A stretch of DNA of 64,000 nucleotides from Anaerolineales bacterium (GTDB lineage Bacteria > Chloroflexota > Anaerolineae > Aggregatilineales > UBA2796). The stretch lies in assembly GCA_015075625.1 (NCBI GenBank), contig JABTTZ010000004.1:267111-331110 (forward strand). The letters run 5' to 3'. The translations under genes were made by a program, and so were the position numbers. Positions 34,488 through 43,197 of this stretch are shown here, one piece after another. The notes under the pieces were generated by a model. It had not been told where the DNA came from. It searched no databases and was given only the letters and a program-made list of their open reading frames with translations. The stretch's first letter is position 1. The number at the start of each line of letters is the position of its first letter.

Positions 34488-36288
34488 GTCATTCACCGCC
34501 AGTACCAATCGTGCCGATGTGCCTCCTGATATGGTGCGAACAAAATTCACAGATCGCGGGTTGGTGCGCCTTCTAGGGCGTTTTCTCGTCCCGTTTGCCA
34601 AGCCGCTTGCCATTGTTTTTCTTGTTCTTCTGGGTGTGACAATCCTTGCCCTTGTGCCGCCGATCTTAATTCAGCGTGCCGTTGATGGACCGATTGCTGC
34701 TGGTGATCTGAATGGGCTGATCCCACTCGGCATACTCTATTTTGTGGCGATCCTCGGCGTTTTCGTCCTGCGCTTTGCCTATACCTACCTGTTGCAAACG
34801 GTTGGGCAGAACGCCTTGTTAAGCATCCGGCAAACGCTCTTTGAACACATCCTGCGCCAAGACATGCGCTTTTTCAACACAACTCCCGTTGGGCAGATCG
34901 TCTCACGGCTCTCCAGCGATATTGAGGCGCTGACCGAATTGGTCTCAACAAGCATCGTCTTGGTCGTCAGCAACTTCATCACCCTGATTGGAGTGATCGT
35001 TGTGATGCTGCTCATGAACTGGCGCTTGGCGCTGCTCAGCTTTGTTGTGTTGCCCGTGATGATCTTTGCCACGCGCTACTTCCGCCGAAAAATCCGCGAG
35101 AATGCCGCCCGCTTACACAAAATTGTAGGCGATTATCAGGCATTCCTAAACGAGCATCTGGGCGGGATGTTGATCGTCCAACTCTTTGGACGCGAGGCAT
35201 GGAGTCGGGCGATGATGGGCGATATTTTAGGGCGCTACCGAGATACCCATGCCAAACTGCGTGATCTGTACACCTTTTTTGCTACTGTGCTGCAAAGTCT
35301 GACCGCAGTGGGCTTGGCGTTGGTCATGTATGGTGGCGGCAGCAATGTGCTTGCTGGGGTTGCCACACTGGGGACGCTCATCGCTTTCACCCAATATACA
35401 CAGCGGATGTTCCAGCCTATCCTCGCGCTCTCCGAACAATATGCCCAGATTCAAACGGCGCTGGCAGCCGGAGAGCGCATTGCCCGCCTGTTGGCGATAG
35501 AGCCAACGATTCACGACTCCAGCAACCCGCAGCAAATCACCGCCTTTCATGGGGCGATTCGCTTTGAGAATGTGACCTTCAGCTATGATGCTGGAATGCC
35601 CGTTTTGCGAGGAATTACCCTCGATATTCCGGCGGGTCAGCGTGTTGCTATTGTTGGGGCAACAGGGGCGGGAAAAACGTCCCTTGCCGGACTGTTGGCT
35701 CGCTTTTACGATGTGGATGCTGGACGTATCCTGATTGATGGCATTGATCTGCGCGATTTGGCTGGAACAGATATCCATCGTTATGTGGTTGTTGTGCCGC
35801 AAAACCCGTATTGTTTCAATGGCACGATTGCCGATAACCTTCGCCTATTCAACCCCGCTATCACGCTAGAGCAGATGCGCACTGCCGCCGCCATAGCCGC
35901 CTCTGCGCCGTTCATCGAGCGGCTGCCCGGGGAGTACGATTACCGCCTTTTGCCCGGTGGGGCGAACCTCTCGCAGGGGCAGCGTCAGCTTTTGGCGCTG
36001 ACACGGGCGCTCATCCATAGTCCAATGGGGATTCTCGTGCTGGATGAAGCGACCAGCAGCATTGATACCGAGACAGAGGCGCTGATTCAAGAGGGGTTAA
36101 AGCGTATTCTAAAAGACCGCACCAGTTTGACTATTGCTCACCGCCTCAGCACCGTCAGAGAGGCAGATCGCATCCTAGTGATGAGGCATGGGCAGATCGT
36201 TGAAGACGGGAATCATGCCTCCCTCTTAGAGGCAAGGGGTATCTATGCCGAGCTGCATGAGCGGCAGTTTGCTGAGGTAAGCCTTTAA
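34474..36288 (+). CDS. ABC exporter half-transporter, catalytic subunit
   Basis: About 604 aa from the ATG at 34474, with GGAGG upstream; a start at 34426 would overlap the previous gene by 62 nt. Six membrane helices are followed by an NBD with Walker A GATGAGKTSL, Walker B ILVLDEATSSID with the catalytic Glu, and H-loop SLTIAHRLSTV. Its signature is LSQGQRQLLALTRAL rather than LSGGQ. This is the expected asymmetric partner: its catalytic Glu pairs with the canonical LSGGQ of the other subunit to make one active site. The two genes form one operon. Confidence 0.9.
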   Translation: MSALKSFTASTNRADVPPDMVRTKFTDRGLVRLLGRFLVPFAKPLAIVFLVLLGVTILALVPPILIQRAVDGPIAAGDLNGLIPLGILYFVAILGVFVLRFAYTYLLQTVGQNALLSIRQTLFEHILRQDMRFFNTTPVGQIVSRLSSDIEALTELVSTSIVLVVSNFITLIGVIVVMLLMNWRLALLSFVVLPVMIFATRYFRRKIRENAARLHKIVGDYQAFLNEHLGGMLIVQLFGREAWSRAMMGDILGRYRDTHAKLRDLYTFFATVLQSLTAVGLALVMYGGGSNVLAGVATLGTLIAFTQYTQRMFQPILALSEQYAQIQTALAAGERIARLLAIEPTIHDSSNPQQITAFHGAIRFENVTFSYDAGMPVLRGITLDIPAGQRVAIVGATGAGKTSLAGLLARFYDVDAGRILIDGIDLRDLAGTDIHRYVVVVPQNPYCFNGTIADNLRLFNPAITLEQMRTAAAIAASAPFIERLPGEYDYRLLPGGANLSQGQRQLLALTRALIHSPMGILVLDEATSSIDTETEALIQEGLKRILKDRTSLTIAHRLSTVREADRILVMRHGQIVEDGNHASLLEARGIYAELHERQFAEVSL

Positions 36289-36345
36289 CGCCATGCCTAT
36301 TGGCAAGTAGTAGTCCATCAGAACGCTAAACAAAGAAAGAGGCAG

Positions 36346-36396
36346 TCCTCATCCCCCGAACCCCCTTCTCCCTGTGGGAGAAGGGGGTTCGGGTTT
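36346..36396. repeat. CCCCCTTCTCCC/GGGAGAAGGGGG palindrome, copy 3
   Basis: The core reads cccccttctccctgtggga followed by gaagggggttcgg, a hairpin of about 12 bp. Lies in the 240-bp gap between the converging exporter and gyrB genes, where it may also serve as terminator. The rest of the gap holds another GC-rich dyad near 36455 (cccgtgtagtcgcccctacggg) and no gene. Confidence 0.6.
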
Positions 36397-36528
36397 CCAA
36401 GCCCCGAAGGGGTGGCTGCTTTCAGCCCGCTGCTTGAGCGGCGGCGACCCCGTGTAGTCGCCCCTACGGGGAGGCGAGGTGTGTCGGGAAAAGGGGTTCC
36501 TTAGAAATCCCTGTGGTGGACGACCACC

Positions 36529-38520
36529 CTAAATATCGAGCGTTGCCTCTTTCGAGTGAGTCATGATGAACTTCTTGCGCGGCGGCACTTCGGGACCCAT
36601 GAGCATATCAAAAGTGTGATCGGCGGCGGCGGCATCATCAAAGGTTACTTGGAGAAGTGTCCGTTTTTCGGGATTCATCGTTGTTTCCCAAAGCTGGTCA
36701 GCGTTCATTTCTCCCAACCCTTTGTACCTCTGAACCCCCACTTTGTCCGGTTCAGGGTAGCCTTTCAGCAGCCGTTGCAAAAGGGCATCTTCCTTAACGC
36801 CACCTTCGGGATAGACATAGGTGGCGTTCTTCTTGTATTCCAAGCGGAAAATCGGCGGTTGAGCGATATAGAGCCGTCCAGCGGTGATCATCGGCTGCAT
36901 GTAGCGAAAGAAGAATGTTAGCAGCAGCGTTCGGATGTGGCTCCCATCGACATCCGCGTCGGTCATAATTATGAGTTTACCGTAGCGCATCTTGTCCAGA
37001 TTGAAGTCGTCGCGGATGCCCGTCCCTAAAGCGGCGATCAGCATTTTGATCGAGTCGCTGTCCAGAATTTTGTTCAGCGTGGCGCGTTCAGTGTTCAGGA
37101 TTTTCCCCCGCAGCGGGAGAATAGCCTGGAAGTGCCGATCCCGTCCTTGTTTGGCGCTTCCGCCGGCGCTATCGCCCTCAACGATGTAAATTTCGGTGTT
37201 TTCACCGCGATCACTGCAATCTGCCAATTTGCCGGGGAGTGTTGTATTGGCAAGGAAGCTCTTACGTTCGCCCAAAAGAAGTTCCCGCTGTTTATCGAGG
37301 GCGTCCTGAATACGCATCGTCGTCAGGCACTTGTCAACGATTTTCTTGCCCTCTTTGGGGTTGTTTTCCAACCATTCGTTGAACGCCTCGCTGACGACCT
37401 GCGCCACCGCCGGATTCACTTCGGGGTTCATCAACTTCACCTTCGTTTGCGATTCAAACTGGGGGTTTGGGTGACGAACACTGACAATGGCGGTTAAACC
37501 GTCAAGCGTATGGCGTCCGGTGAAGTTGGCATCTTTTTCCTTCAGGAAAGCAGATTTGCGAGCATAGTTGTTGATTGCCCGCGTCAGTGCCGTGCGCAAG
37601 CCAGTTTGGTGCGTCCCTCCATCGGGGGTGTTGATCGTGTTGGCAAAGGTGAGTTCGGTGCTATTTGTGCCATCCGTATATTGAAAGGCAAACTCCACCT
37701 CCATCTGTGCCTCGCGGGTTTGCCCCTCAATGATCATATTAAAGGTGCTTTGCCCGCTTCCGCTGACAACCTCATGAATGGCATCGCGGTTGCGATTGAG
37801 GTAACACACAAAGGCGCTCAAACCGCCCTCAAAGTAAAAAGTCGTTTCGCGGGGGAGGGGTGTTTCGCGTTCATCGATCAAGCTGATCGTCACCCCCCGC
37901 ACCACATAGGCCATTTCGCGGAAACGATCTGCCAGCGTCTTGAAGTTGAGATCAAACTCTTGGCGAACGCCGGTGAAAATTTGATCGTCGGGGTAGAAGG
38001 TGATTCGCGTGCCCGTTCCTTCGCCTTCGCCCATCTCTCGGATGGCTTCCACCTCGCTGGTTTTGATCCCGCGTTCATAAGTCTGCCGCCAGAGATGCCC
38101 ATCACGCATGACTTCGGCAACGCACCATGCGGAGACAGCATTCACTGCTTTCACCCCAACACCATGCAGCCCGCCAGAGACGGAATATGCCCCGCTACCA
38201 AACTTTCCGCCAGCATGGAGCGTGGTCAAGACTAATTCGAGAGTAGGAATGCCCTTTTGCCAGTGATTTTCCACCGGAATACCGCCGCCGTTATCGGTGA
38301 CTGTGACAGAGCTATCAGGGTGAATGACGACTTCGATGAAATCACAACGCCCTGCCATTGCTTCATCGATGGCGTTATCAACCACCTCGTAAACAATGTG
38401 GTGTAAGGCGTGAACATCTGTGCCACCGATATACATGCCGGGGCGCTTGCGGACTGCCTCCAACCCTTCAAGTGCCTGAATATCACGTCCGGTTTGCTGA
38501 TGTTGCGGGGTTGCCACCAC
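36529..38520 (-). CDS. gyrB: DNA gyrase subunit B
   Basis: 663 aa. The GHKL ATPase has EGLEAVRKRPGMYIGG, VVDNAIDEAMAG, TDNGGGIPVENH and GLHGVGVKAVNA. The transducer follows, then the TOPRIM domain with IYIVEGDSAGGSAKQGRD and IMTDADVDGSHIRTLLLTFF. The C-terminus ends PRKKFIMTHSKEATLDI, as in short Gram-positive-type GyrB. A ParE identity cannot be strictly excluded, but the QRYKGLGEMNADQLWETTM tail is the gyrase form. With GyrA it introduces negative supercoils. It is transcribed leftward from a strong promoter about 130 bp upstream. Confidence 0.93.
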   Translation of the reverse strand: MVATPQHQQTGRDIQALEGLEAVRKRPGMYIGGTDVHALHHIVYEVVDNAIDEAMAGRCDFIEVVIHPDSSVTVTDNGGGIPVENHWQKGIPTLELVLTTLHAGGKFGSGAYSVSGGLHGVGVKAVNAVSAWCVAEVMRDGHLWRQTYERGIKTSEVEAIREMGEGEGTGTRITFYPDDQIFTGVRQEFDLNFKTLADRFREMAYVVRGVTISLIDERETPLPRETTFYFEGGLSAFVCYLNRNRDAIHEVVSGSGQSTFNMIIEGQTREAQMEVEFAFQYTDGTNSTELTFANTINTPDGGTHQTGLRTALTRAINNYARKSAFLKEKDANFTGRHTLDGLTAIVSVRHPNPQFESQTKVKLMNPEVNPAVAQVVSEAFNEWLENNPKEGKKIVDKCLTTMRIQDALDKQRELLLGERKSFLANTTLPGKLADCSDRGENTEIYIVEGDSAGGSAKQGRDRHFQAILPLRGKILNTERATLNKILDSDSIKMLIAALGTGIRDDFNLDKMRYGKLIIMTDADVDGSHIRTLLLTFFFRYMQPMITAGRLYIAQPPIFRLEYKKNATYVYPEGGVKEDALLQRLLKGYPEPDKVGVQRYKGLGEMNADQLWETTMNPEKRTLLQVTFDDAAAADHTFDMLMGPEVPPRKKFIMTHSKEATLDI

Positions 38521-38649
38521 CTACCTCCTAAGAGAATGCTTGTTTGGGAGATTCGCACTGTGTTCTAGTCAGTACCATTACCAAAATGATAAAAATCAAA
38601 GCGATAAAACGCCGAAAAATCACGTCCCAATGTGCCGGGAAACATGCTT

Positions 38650-38678
38650 ATTATACCACACTGCAAAGGCGAGTTCAA
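38650..38678 (-). promoter_or_regulatory. Strong sigma70 promoter for gyrB
   Basis: On the minus strand TTGAAC (38678-38673), a 17-bp spacer and TATAAT (38655-38650). Predicted start near 38643 gives a leader of about 120 nt. It lies in the 177-bp gap after grpE. Confidence 0.7.
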
Positions 38679-38697
38679 GAATAAGTGTTCGAGGGAT

Positions 38698-39087
38698 TCA
38701 GCGGGAGACAACAACCTCGGCAAAGCGGAGAATACGGCTTGCTGTTTGGTAACCCCGTCGTCGTTCAGCAACAACAACACCCGCCGGCATCCCCGGTTCG
38801 TCGGCGGCTTCTACGGCGCGGTGGCGGCGTGGATCAAAGGGCTGCCCCACCGCTGGAATGGGGCGAACGCCCTCCCGTTCAAAAAGGTCGAGAAGCCGCC
38901 GCAGCAGGACGCGCTGCCCCTCTAACCAACCACTTAGAATATCGTGAGCGGTTGGGTCAGCAAGGGTTGTAAGTTGCACCGTTCCGCTCTCGATTGCTTT
39001 TTCAATCCCATCGACAACGGGCATGAGTGCCTCGATCCACTTCAAGGCGGGGCTGCTCCCGCTGATTGCCGTCCCTCGCATCATCAT
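38698..39087 (-). CDS. grpE: Short GrpE-like nucleotide exchange factor
   Basis: 129 aa. The C-terminal half has the GrpE head signature: GVRPIPAVGQPFDPRRHRAV, then PAGVVVAERRRGYQTASRIL and RFAEVVVSR. The N-terminal long helix is much shortened (typical GrpE is 170-200 aa) but still has a heptad-like stretch (ALMPVVDGIEKAIESG). GrpE releases ADP from DnaK. The ATG overlaps the stop of the J-domain gene (ATGA), so the two are translationally coupled. No dnaK lies in the window; the protein may serve a dedicated Hsp70. Confidence 0.85.
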   Translation of the reverse strand: MMMRGTAISGSSPALKWIEALMPVVDGIEKAIESGTVQLTTLADPTAHDILSGWLEGQRVLLRRLLDLFEREGVRPIPAVGQPFDPRRHRAVEAADEPGMPAGVVVAERRRGYQTASRILRFAEVVVSR

Positions 39088-39440
39088 ACGGACTCCTTAA
39101 TCATACCGGGCAAGGGGCGAAAATCGTCCCGAAACTCTGTTCGGTTCAGGTCACTGTGACGCCGCGCCTCAAAAAATAGATCCTCAGGGTGAAAGGTCAG
39201 ATCGGGCGGCGGAAGGCGGCGTGGGGGGATATACGGCGGCGGCGGGTGTACGATCTGCCGATCTGTATCGGCGCGGGCATCGGGCGTGCGAAGGGCATCA
39301 TAGGCGGCGCGGATGCGGCGAAAACCCTCTGGATCACGTTCAGGGGGATGCTCTTTCACCAAGGCGAAATAGGCATTCTTGATCGCCGCAGCGGTGGCAT
39401 CGGGCGTAACCCCTAAGATGGTATACGGTGTTTCTGCCAT
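39084..39440 (-). CDS. J-domain protein with variant HPD motif
   Basis: 118 aa from the ATG at 39440, whose A is the last base of the TPR stop (TGATG). The J-domain comes first: YTILGVTPDATAAAIKNAYF, then LVKEHPPERDPEGFRRIRAA YDALR. In classical J-domains this loop is HPD; here it is HPP, so the Asp that stimulates Hsp70 ATPase is lost or displaced. A Pro-rich segment (HPPPPYIPPRRLPPP) and an acidic tail follow. J-like proteins with HPPER are known in other bacteria. Sits between a TPR gene and grpE in one coupled operon. Confidence 0.8.
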   Translation of the reverse strand: MAETPYTILGVTPDATAAAIKNAYFALVKEHPPERDPEGFRRIRAAYDALRTPDARADTDRQIVHPPPPYIPPRRLPPPDLTFHPEDLFFEARRHSDLNRTEFRDDFRPLPGMIKESV

Positions 39441-41569
39441 CAGCCTACCCATCCCAACAAGCGGCGCATTTCGCCATCTGTGCCATCGGGGTCTATCGAA
39501 TCCAAAACGTCCTCCAGCGTGGGTGTGTACCGTTCATTGAGGAGATTGATCGCCTCGTCAATGCCAAGCTGAATGTCACGCCGCCGAATAGTTCGCGCCC
39601 ATGCTGCCGCCTTTTCAAGGTGATCAAGGGCGGCGGCACGGCGTCCCTTCGCCGCATCCCACATCCCCAAATGGAGATGGGCGACGCCATAGGTGGCATC
39701 CTCTTTCAGGGCGCGGCGGGCGTGATCGTAAGCAGCGCTTGATTCACCCTGGGCATAGTAGGCGGCGGCGATGCGTGTCAATAAGATGGGGCGCTGTCCA
39801 TCGCTGCCCCCCGCTAACGCAGCAGTAAAGTACTCTGCCCCTGCAGCGCCTTTCCCTAAGATGGCAATGCCCACATCGACAAGGGCTTCCGGCGGCAAGG
39901 GCGCATGGTTTTCGCGCCGTTTCAACCAGCGCCGCGCCTCAGCGTGATCGCCTACGGCGTGCCATGCTTCAATAATGAGCCGCGCTAGATCATCGTTCGT
40001 CAGGTCGAGCCGTTCAAAATCTGCCCGTGCTGCCTTTGGTTCAATGCCCGCCAACGCCGCGCCCCGCCGAGCATAGAGCAGGGCATCATCGGGTGTGAAT
40101 TCAAGCGCCTTTGTGTAATCGTTGGCGGCGGCGCGAGAGTCCTCATCGGCACGGTGGAGGTCGGCACGGGCAGCGTAGAGGATCGCCAAGCGATTCCGCG
40201 CCAACGCTGCGTAAGGCGCGTTCGTCGTCCTATCGACACGCTCCCAGGCATCAAGGCTCTGATCCAAGTCACCTTCCATCTCGCAGGCTTGGGCGTAAAG
40301 CATGAGCGCCTCAGCGTTTTTGGGGGCGATCTCTAGGACGCGCAGGGCAGCTTGGCTTGCCGAACGCGCATTTTGCTGTTCAAGGTAGCGCCCGATGAGG
40401 GCAATTTTTAGGGCGAGATCATCAGGCTGTGCTTTGACTGCATACCGTAAGGAGGCGGCTGCCCGTCCGAACTGTCCATCACGGGCGTAGAGCGCGTCAA
40501 TATGCCGCCACAGACGGGCGATATGTCCGGGTGTCCAGGCCTGTTCGCCGCGACGCGGACGGCGGCGGACGAATTCGCGCCACGCCTCGGCTGCCTCTGC
40601 CCATTGATCCAGCCGTTCATGGGCAAGGGCAATATTGGCGATTAGGTCGCGGGGGGCTGCGCCAGCCCGTTTTGCCGCTACCCAGTGACGGAGTGCCGCG
40701 TTCCAATCGCCCGTTTCGGCAGCAGCATTGCCCGCTAAAAAGTCGGCGCGTTGTTTCAATTTCAAGAGGATGGGCGACTCTGGGGCAATTTTGAGCGCTT
40801 GACGCACGGCATCAGGCAGCACATCAGCGTTCTCCACATGATCAAGCGCCCGTTCAGTAAGGGCGCGAAGGAGGTTCAAGCGGAGAGCGGGCGTGTTCAA
40901 GCCGTTTGCCTTTGCCGCCAAAAGACGGGCCAGAGTCTCGCGCTTTTGCCCCCGACGATAGGCGATGAGTGCCAAGTAGAATTGGCAAAAGGCAATGGCA
41001 TGGTTTAAGGCGCTATGCAGATGCGGTTCAGCCGCATCAAAATCGCCATTGGAGAGTGCCTTGATCGCGTTTTTCAAGGCGGGCAGTTTGGGCTTCAGGC
41101 GATTCTGCTGCTCTGGGGTGAGCAGTTCCCATGTATCCTCACGGGCGGGATCGCCGCCTGTTTCAGCAACAGCAAGGCAAAGCATGGCGGCGGTGCGGGC
41201 GTAATGACGAGGATCAAGACCGATGCTCTCACGGTAGGCGGAAATGGCTGCTTTCAACTGCCCGCCTCGGTGGTGTGCCAAGCCCAAATGGTAAAGGTAA
41301 AGCGGATCGCCCGGATAATAGGTGTTTGCCGTCTGTATATCATTGAGGGCGGACTCGGCGCGAAGATTTGAGCACGCCCGCCGAAAATGTGCTTCTGCCA
41401 GCGCTCGCCGAAGTGCCTCGTCGGGTGGTTCACGCCGTGCCTGTGCCGACCATGCTTGAATAGCACCCTCGTAATCGCCCCGCTCAAAGGCGGCGACGCC
41501 TCGCTCACGGTCTGTTAGGCGCAGCAGAGGACGAGGTGGATTTTCGGGGCGGGTCTTTTTCTTTGCCAT
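39440..41569 (-). CDS. Large TPR-repeat protein
   Basis: About 709 aa if starting at MAKKKTR (41569); no clear ribosome site is seen and an upstream in-frame start at 41605 is possible. Nearly all of it is TPR helices (GDYEGAIQAWSAQARREPPD, YHLGLAHHRGGQLKAAISAY, AEAAEAWREFVRRRP, DYTKALEFTPDDALLYARRG, HARRALKEDATYGVAHLHLG). No signal peptide or membrane segment is seen, so it is cytoplasmic. The stop overlaps the J-domain start (TGATG). TPR proteins bind partners such as Hsp70 tails; the operon suggests a co-chaperone assembly with the J and GrpE proteins. Confidence 0.82.
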   Translation of the reverse strand: MAKKKTRPENPPRPLLRLTDRERGVAAFERGDYEGAIQAWSAQARREPPDEALRRALAEAHFRRACSNLRAESALNDIQTANTYYPGDPLYLYHLGLAHHRGGQLKAAISAYRESIGLDPRHYARTAAMLCLAVAETGGDPAREDTWELLTPEQQNRLKPKLPALKNAIKALSNGDFDAAEPHLHSALNHAIAFCQFYLALIAYRRGQKRETLARLLAAKANGLNTPALRLNLLRALTERALDHVENADVLPDAVRQALKIAPESPILLKLKQRADFLAGNAAAETGDWNAALRHWVAAKRAGAAPRDLIANIALAHERLDQWAEAAEAWREFVRRRPRRGEQAWTPGHIARLWRHIDALYARDGQFGRAAASLRYAVKAQPDDLALKIALIGRYLEQQNARSASQAALRVLEIAPKNAEALMLYAQACEMEGDLDQSLDAWERVDRTTNAPYAALARNRLAILYAARADLHRADEDSRAAANDYTKALEFTPDDALLYARRGAALAGIEPKAARADFERLDLTNDDLARLIIEAWHAVGDHAEARRWLKRRENHAPLPPEALVDVGIAILGKGAAGAEYFTAALAGGSDGQRPILLTRIAAAYYAQGESSAAYDHARRALKEDATYGVAHLHLGMWDAAKGRRAAALDHLEKAAAWARTIRRRDIQLGIDEAINLLNERYTPTLEDVLDSIDPDGTDGEMRRLLGWVG

Positions 41570-41603
41570 GTGGTCAGTGTGTGGTTTGAGGTTACGCCTG
41601 TGC

Positions 41604-41656
41604 ATTATAGCATCTCGTCTGTGGGCTGGTCACGTAATTTCCGAAAGGGGTACAAT
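41604..41656. promoter_or_regulatory. Divergent promoter region between the TPR operon and the membrane TPR gene
   Basis: Minus strand: TGACCA (41632-41627), 17 bp, TATAAT (41609-41604), facing the TPR/J/GrpE operon. Plus strand: TGGTCA (the same hexamer, 41627-41632), 18 bp, TACAAT (41651-41656), facing 41694. The -35 boxes are weak matches. Confidence 0.4.
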
Positions 41657-41693
41657 GAGTCTGCTTCGGCGGACTAGATGTGAAGGATACGCG

Positions 41694-43064
41694 ATGCGAC
41701 GCCCGCTCTCTGTAATTTTTTTTATGGCAGCCTTTATCCTCGGTGTTGGGTTGATGTTTTTGCCTCCCACAATGTTCACGATTGCTCAAAGCCCCCCGAC
41801 ACTCACGGCAACTCCTGATGTGCCTGACTCCGATTTGCGGCGGGAGATTGAATTCCTAAGCCAAAAGGCGGAACAAAACATCACCATTGCTAATTCACTG
41901 CTGACACTTGTCCAGTCCGCCGCCGATACGATTGGGTTGGTGATCACGCTGGTTGGGGGGTTGGTTGCCCTGGGTGGTTTTGTCCTCGGCGCGTTGGGGG
42001 TGCGCACACTTCTGAATTTTAATAATGTCCGTCGCCAGTTTGAAGCATCTCAAATGGCATTTGACGACACCCGGCAGAGTTTTGAGGCGGTGAAACATGA
42101 ATTCGAGGCGACGAATTTACAGTTTCAAGTGACCAAAAACCAATTTGAGAGCGAGATTGCCCTTGCGCGGCAAGAACTTGACCGAGCGAAGGCGGAATCG
42201 GTGCGGATTAGCGAACGCGGCGAAAACGCAATTTATGCCCTGACGATGCTTCATATTGGCAAGGAGCAAATGGAGAAAAACAACCTTGATGCGGCGCTGA
42301 ATACGCTCACCGAGGCGTTCCATTTTGACTCCAACAACCGTGCCATCAATTACTTCTTGGGTGAACTGCATACCCAATTAAACCGGTTTGATGAGGCTGC
42401 CAAATACCTGATCACGGCTGGCGCAGAGGAATCCCCTGATGCAGAGGCATCCTTCCCCGCCGCCAAAGCTGCCTATGCGTTCATTTGGCGCAAGAAGGGG
42501 GATGGCGAAGCCGATCCCGCCCGCCGCAAAGATTTCTATGACCGTGCCGAGCGCTACTACTTAGAGGCACTGCGCCGCAACCCGAAACTGCTGGATATTC
42601 ACGGGGAGGCGGTTTATGCCTCACTGGGGGGGCTTTACAAACAGCAGAACCGCCTTGAGGATGCTGTTGAATGTTATGAGAAGGCAATCACCGTGCGCCC
42701 GAAGGATTCCTCGTACCCATTCAATAATTTAGGGATTCTCTATACCCAGTTGAAAAATTACGTCCGTGCCACAGAGGTGTTTCAAAAGGCGCGGGACATT
42801 GCGCTTGACAAGGTGGATGATCGCCCTCAAGACTTTTGGGCGCGGTTTGATCTGGTCACGGCGTGCGCCATGCTCGATGATCGGGATGGCGTTCAACAGC
42901 ACATTCGTGAGGCGTATAAATACGTTCTGCTGCCAGACCCGCTGCGCACCTTTTTGCGAGGGATTACGACACTCCATGAGGCAAAACCAACCGACTTATT
43001 GGCATGGCTGATGCAGAACGTGACGGCGGAAATCGAAACCCGCGAACGAGCAGCGAAGCTGTGA
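41694..43064 (+). CDS. Membrane-anchored coiled-coil TPR protein
   Basis: About 456 aa from the ATG at 41694, with AAGGA seven bases upstream. A signal-like or anchor segment (PLSVIFFMAAFILGVGLMFL) comes first, then a second membrane segment near 80-105 (LVITLVGGLVALGGFVLGALG). Next is a coiled coil around 110-180 (FEASQMAFDDTRQSFEAVKH, LARQELDRAKAESVRISERG), and finally TPR repeats (NLDAALNTLTEAFHFDSNNR, LEDAVECYEKAITVRPKDS). The TPR end is probably cytoplasmic. Function unknown. Confidence 0.78.
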   Translation: MRRPLSVIFFMAAFILGVGLMFLPPTMFTIAQSPPTLTATPDVPDSDLRREIEFLSQKAEQNITIANSLLTLVQSAADTIGLVITLVGGLVALGGFVLGALGVRTLLNFNNVRRQFEASQMAFDDTRQSFEAVKHEFEATNLQFQVTKNQFESEIALARQELDRAKAESVRISERGENAIYALTMLHIGKEQMEKNNLDAALNTLTEAFHFDSNNRAINYFLGELHTQLNRFDEAAKYLITAGAEESPDAEASFPAAKAAYAFIWRKKGDGEADPARRKDFYDRAERYYLEALRRNPKLLDIHGEAVYASLGGLYKQQNRLEDAVECYEKAITVRPKDSSYPFNNLGILYTQLKNYVRATEVFQKARDIALDKVDDRPQDFWARFDLVTACAMLDDRDGVQQHIREAYKYVLLPDPLRTFLRGITTLHEAKPTDLLAWLMQNVTAEIETRERAAKL

Positions 43065-43132
43065 GCGTAGGGCGATGAAGGCAAGTGCATAGCGCCTAGA
43101 AAGAGCGAATCTCCGGTGGGCTGCCTGACCAA

Positions 43133-43161
43133 CTGACAAAAAGGGGCGGGTAAGGTATACT
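43133..43161 (+). promoter_or_regulatory. Predicted sigma70 promoter for the lipoprotein gene
   Basis: CTGACA (43133-43138), a 17-bp spacer and TATACT (43156-43161), 37 nt before the ATG at 43198. Confidence 0.6.
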
Positions 43162-43197
43162 CTCCAGTAGCCCATCGGTACCCATTGGAGATCTGGG

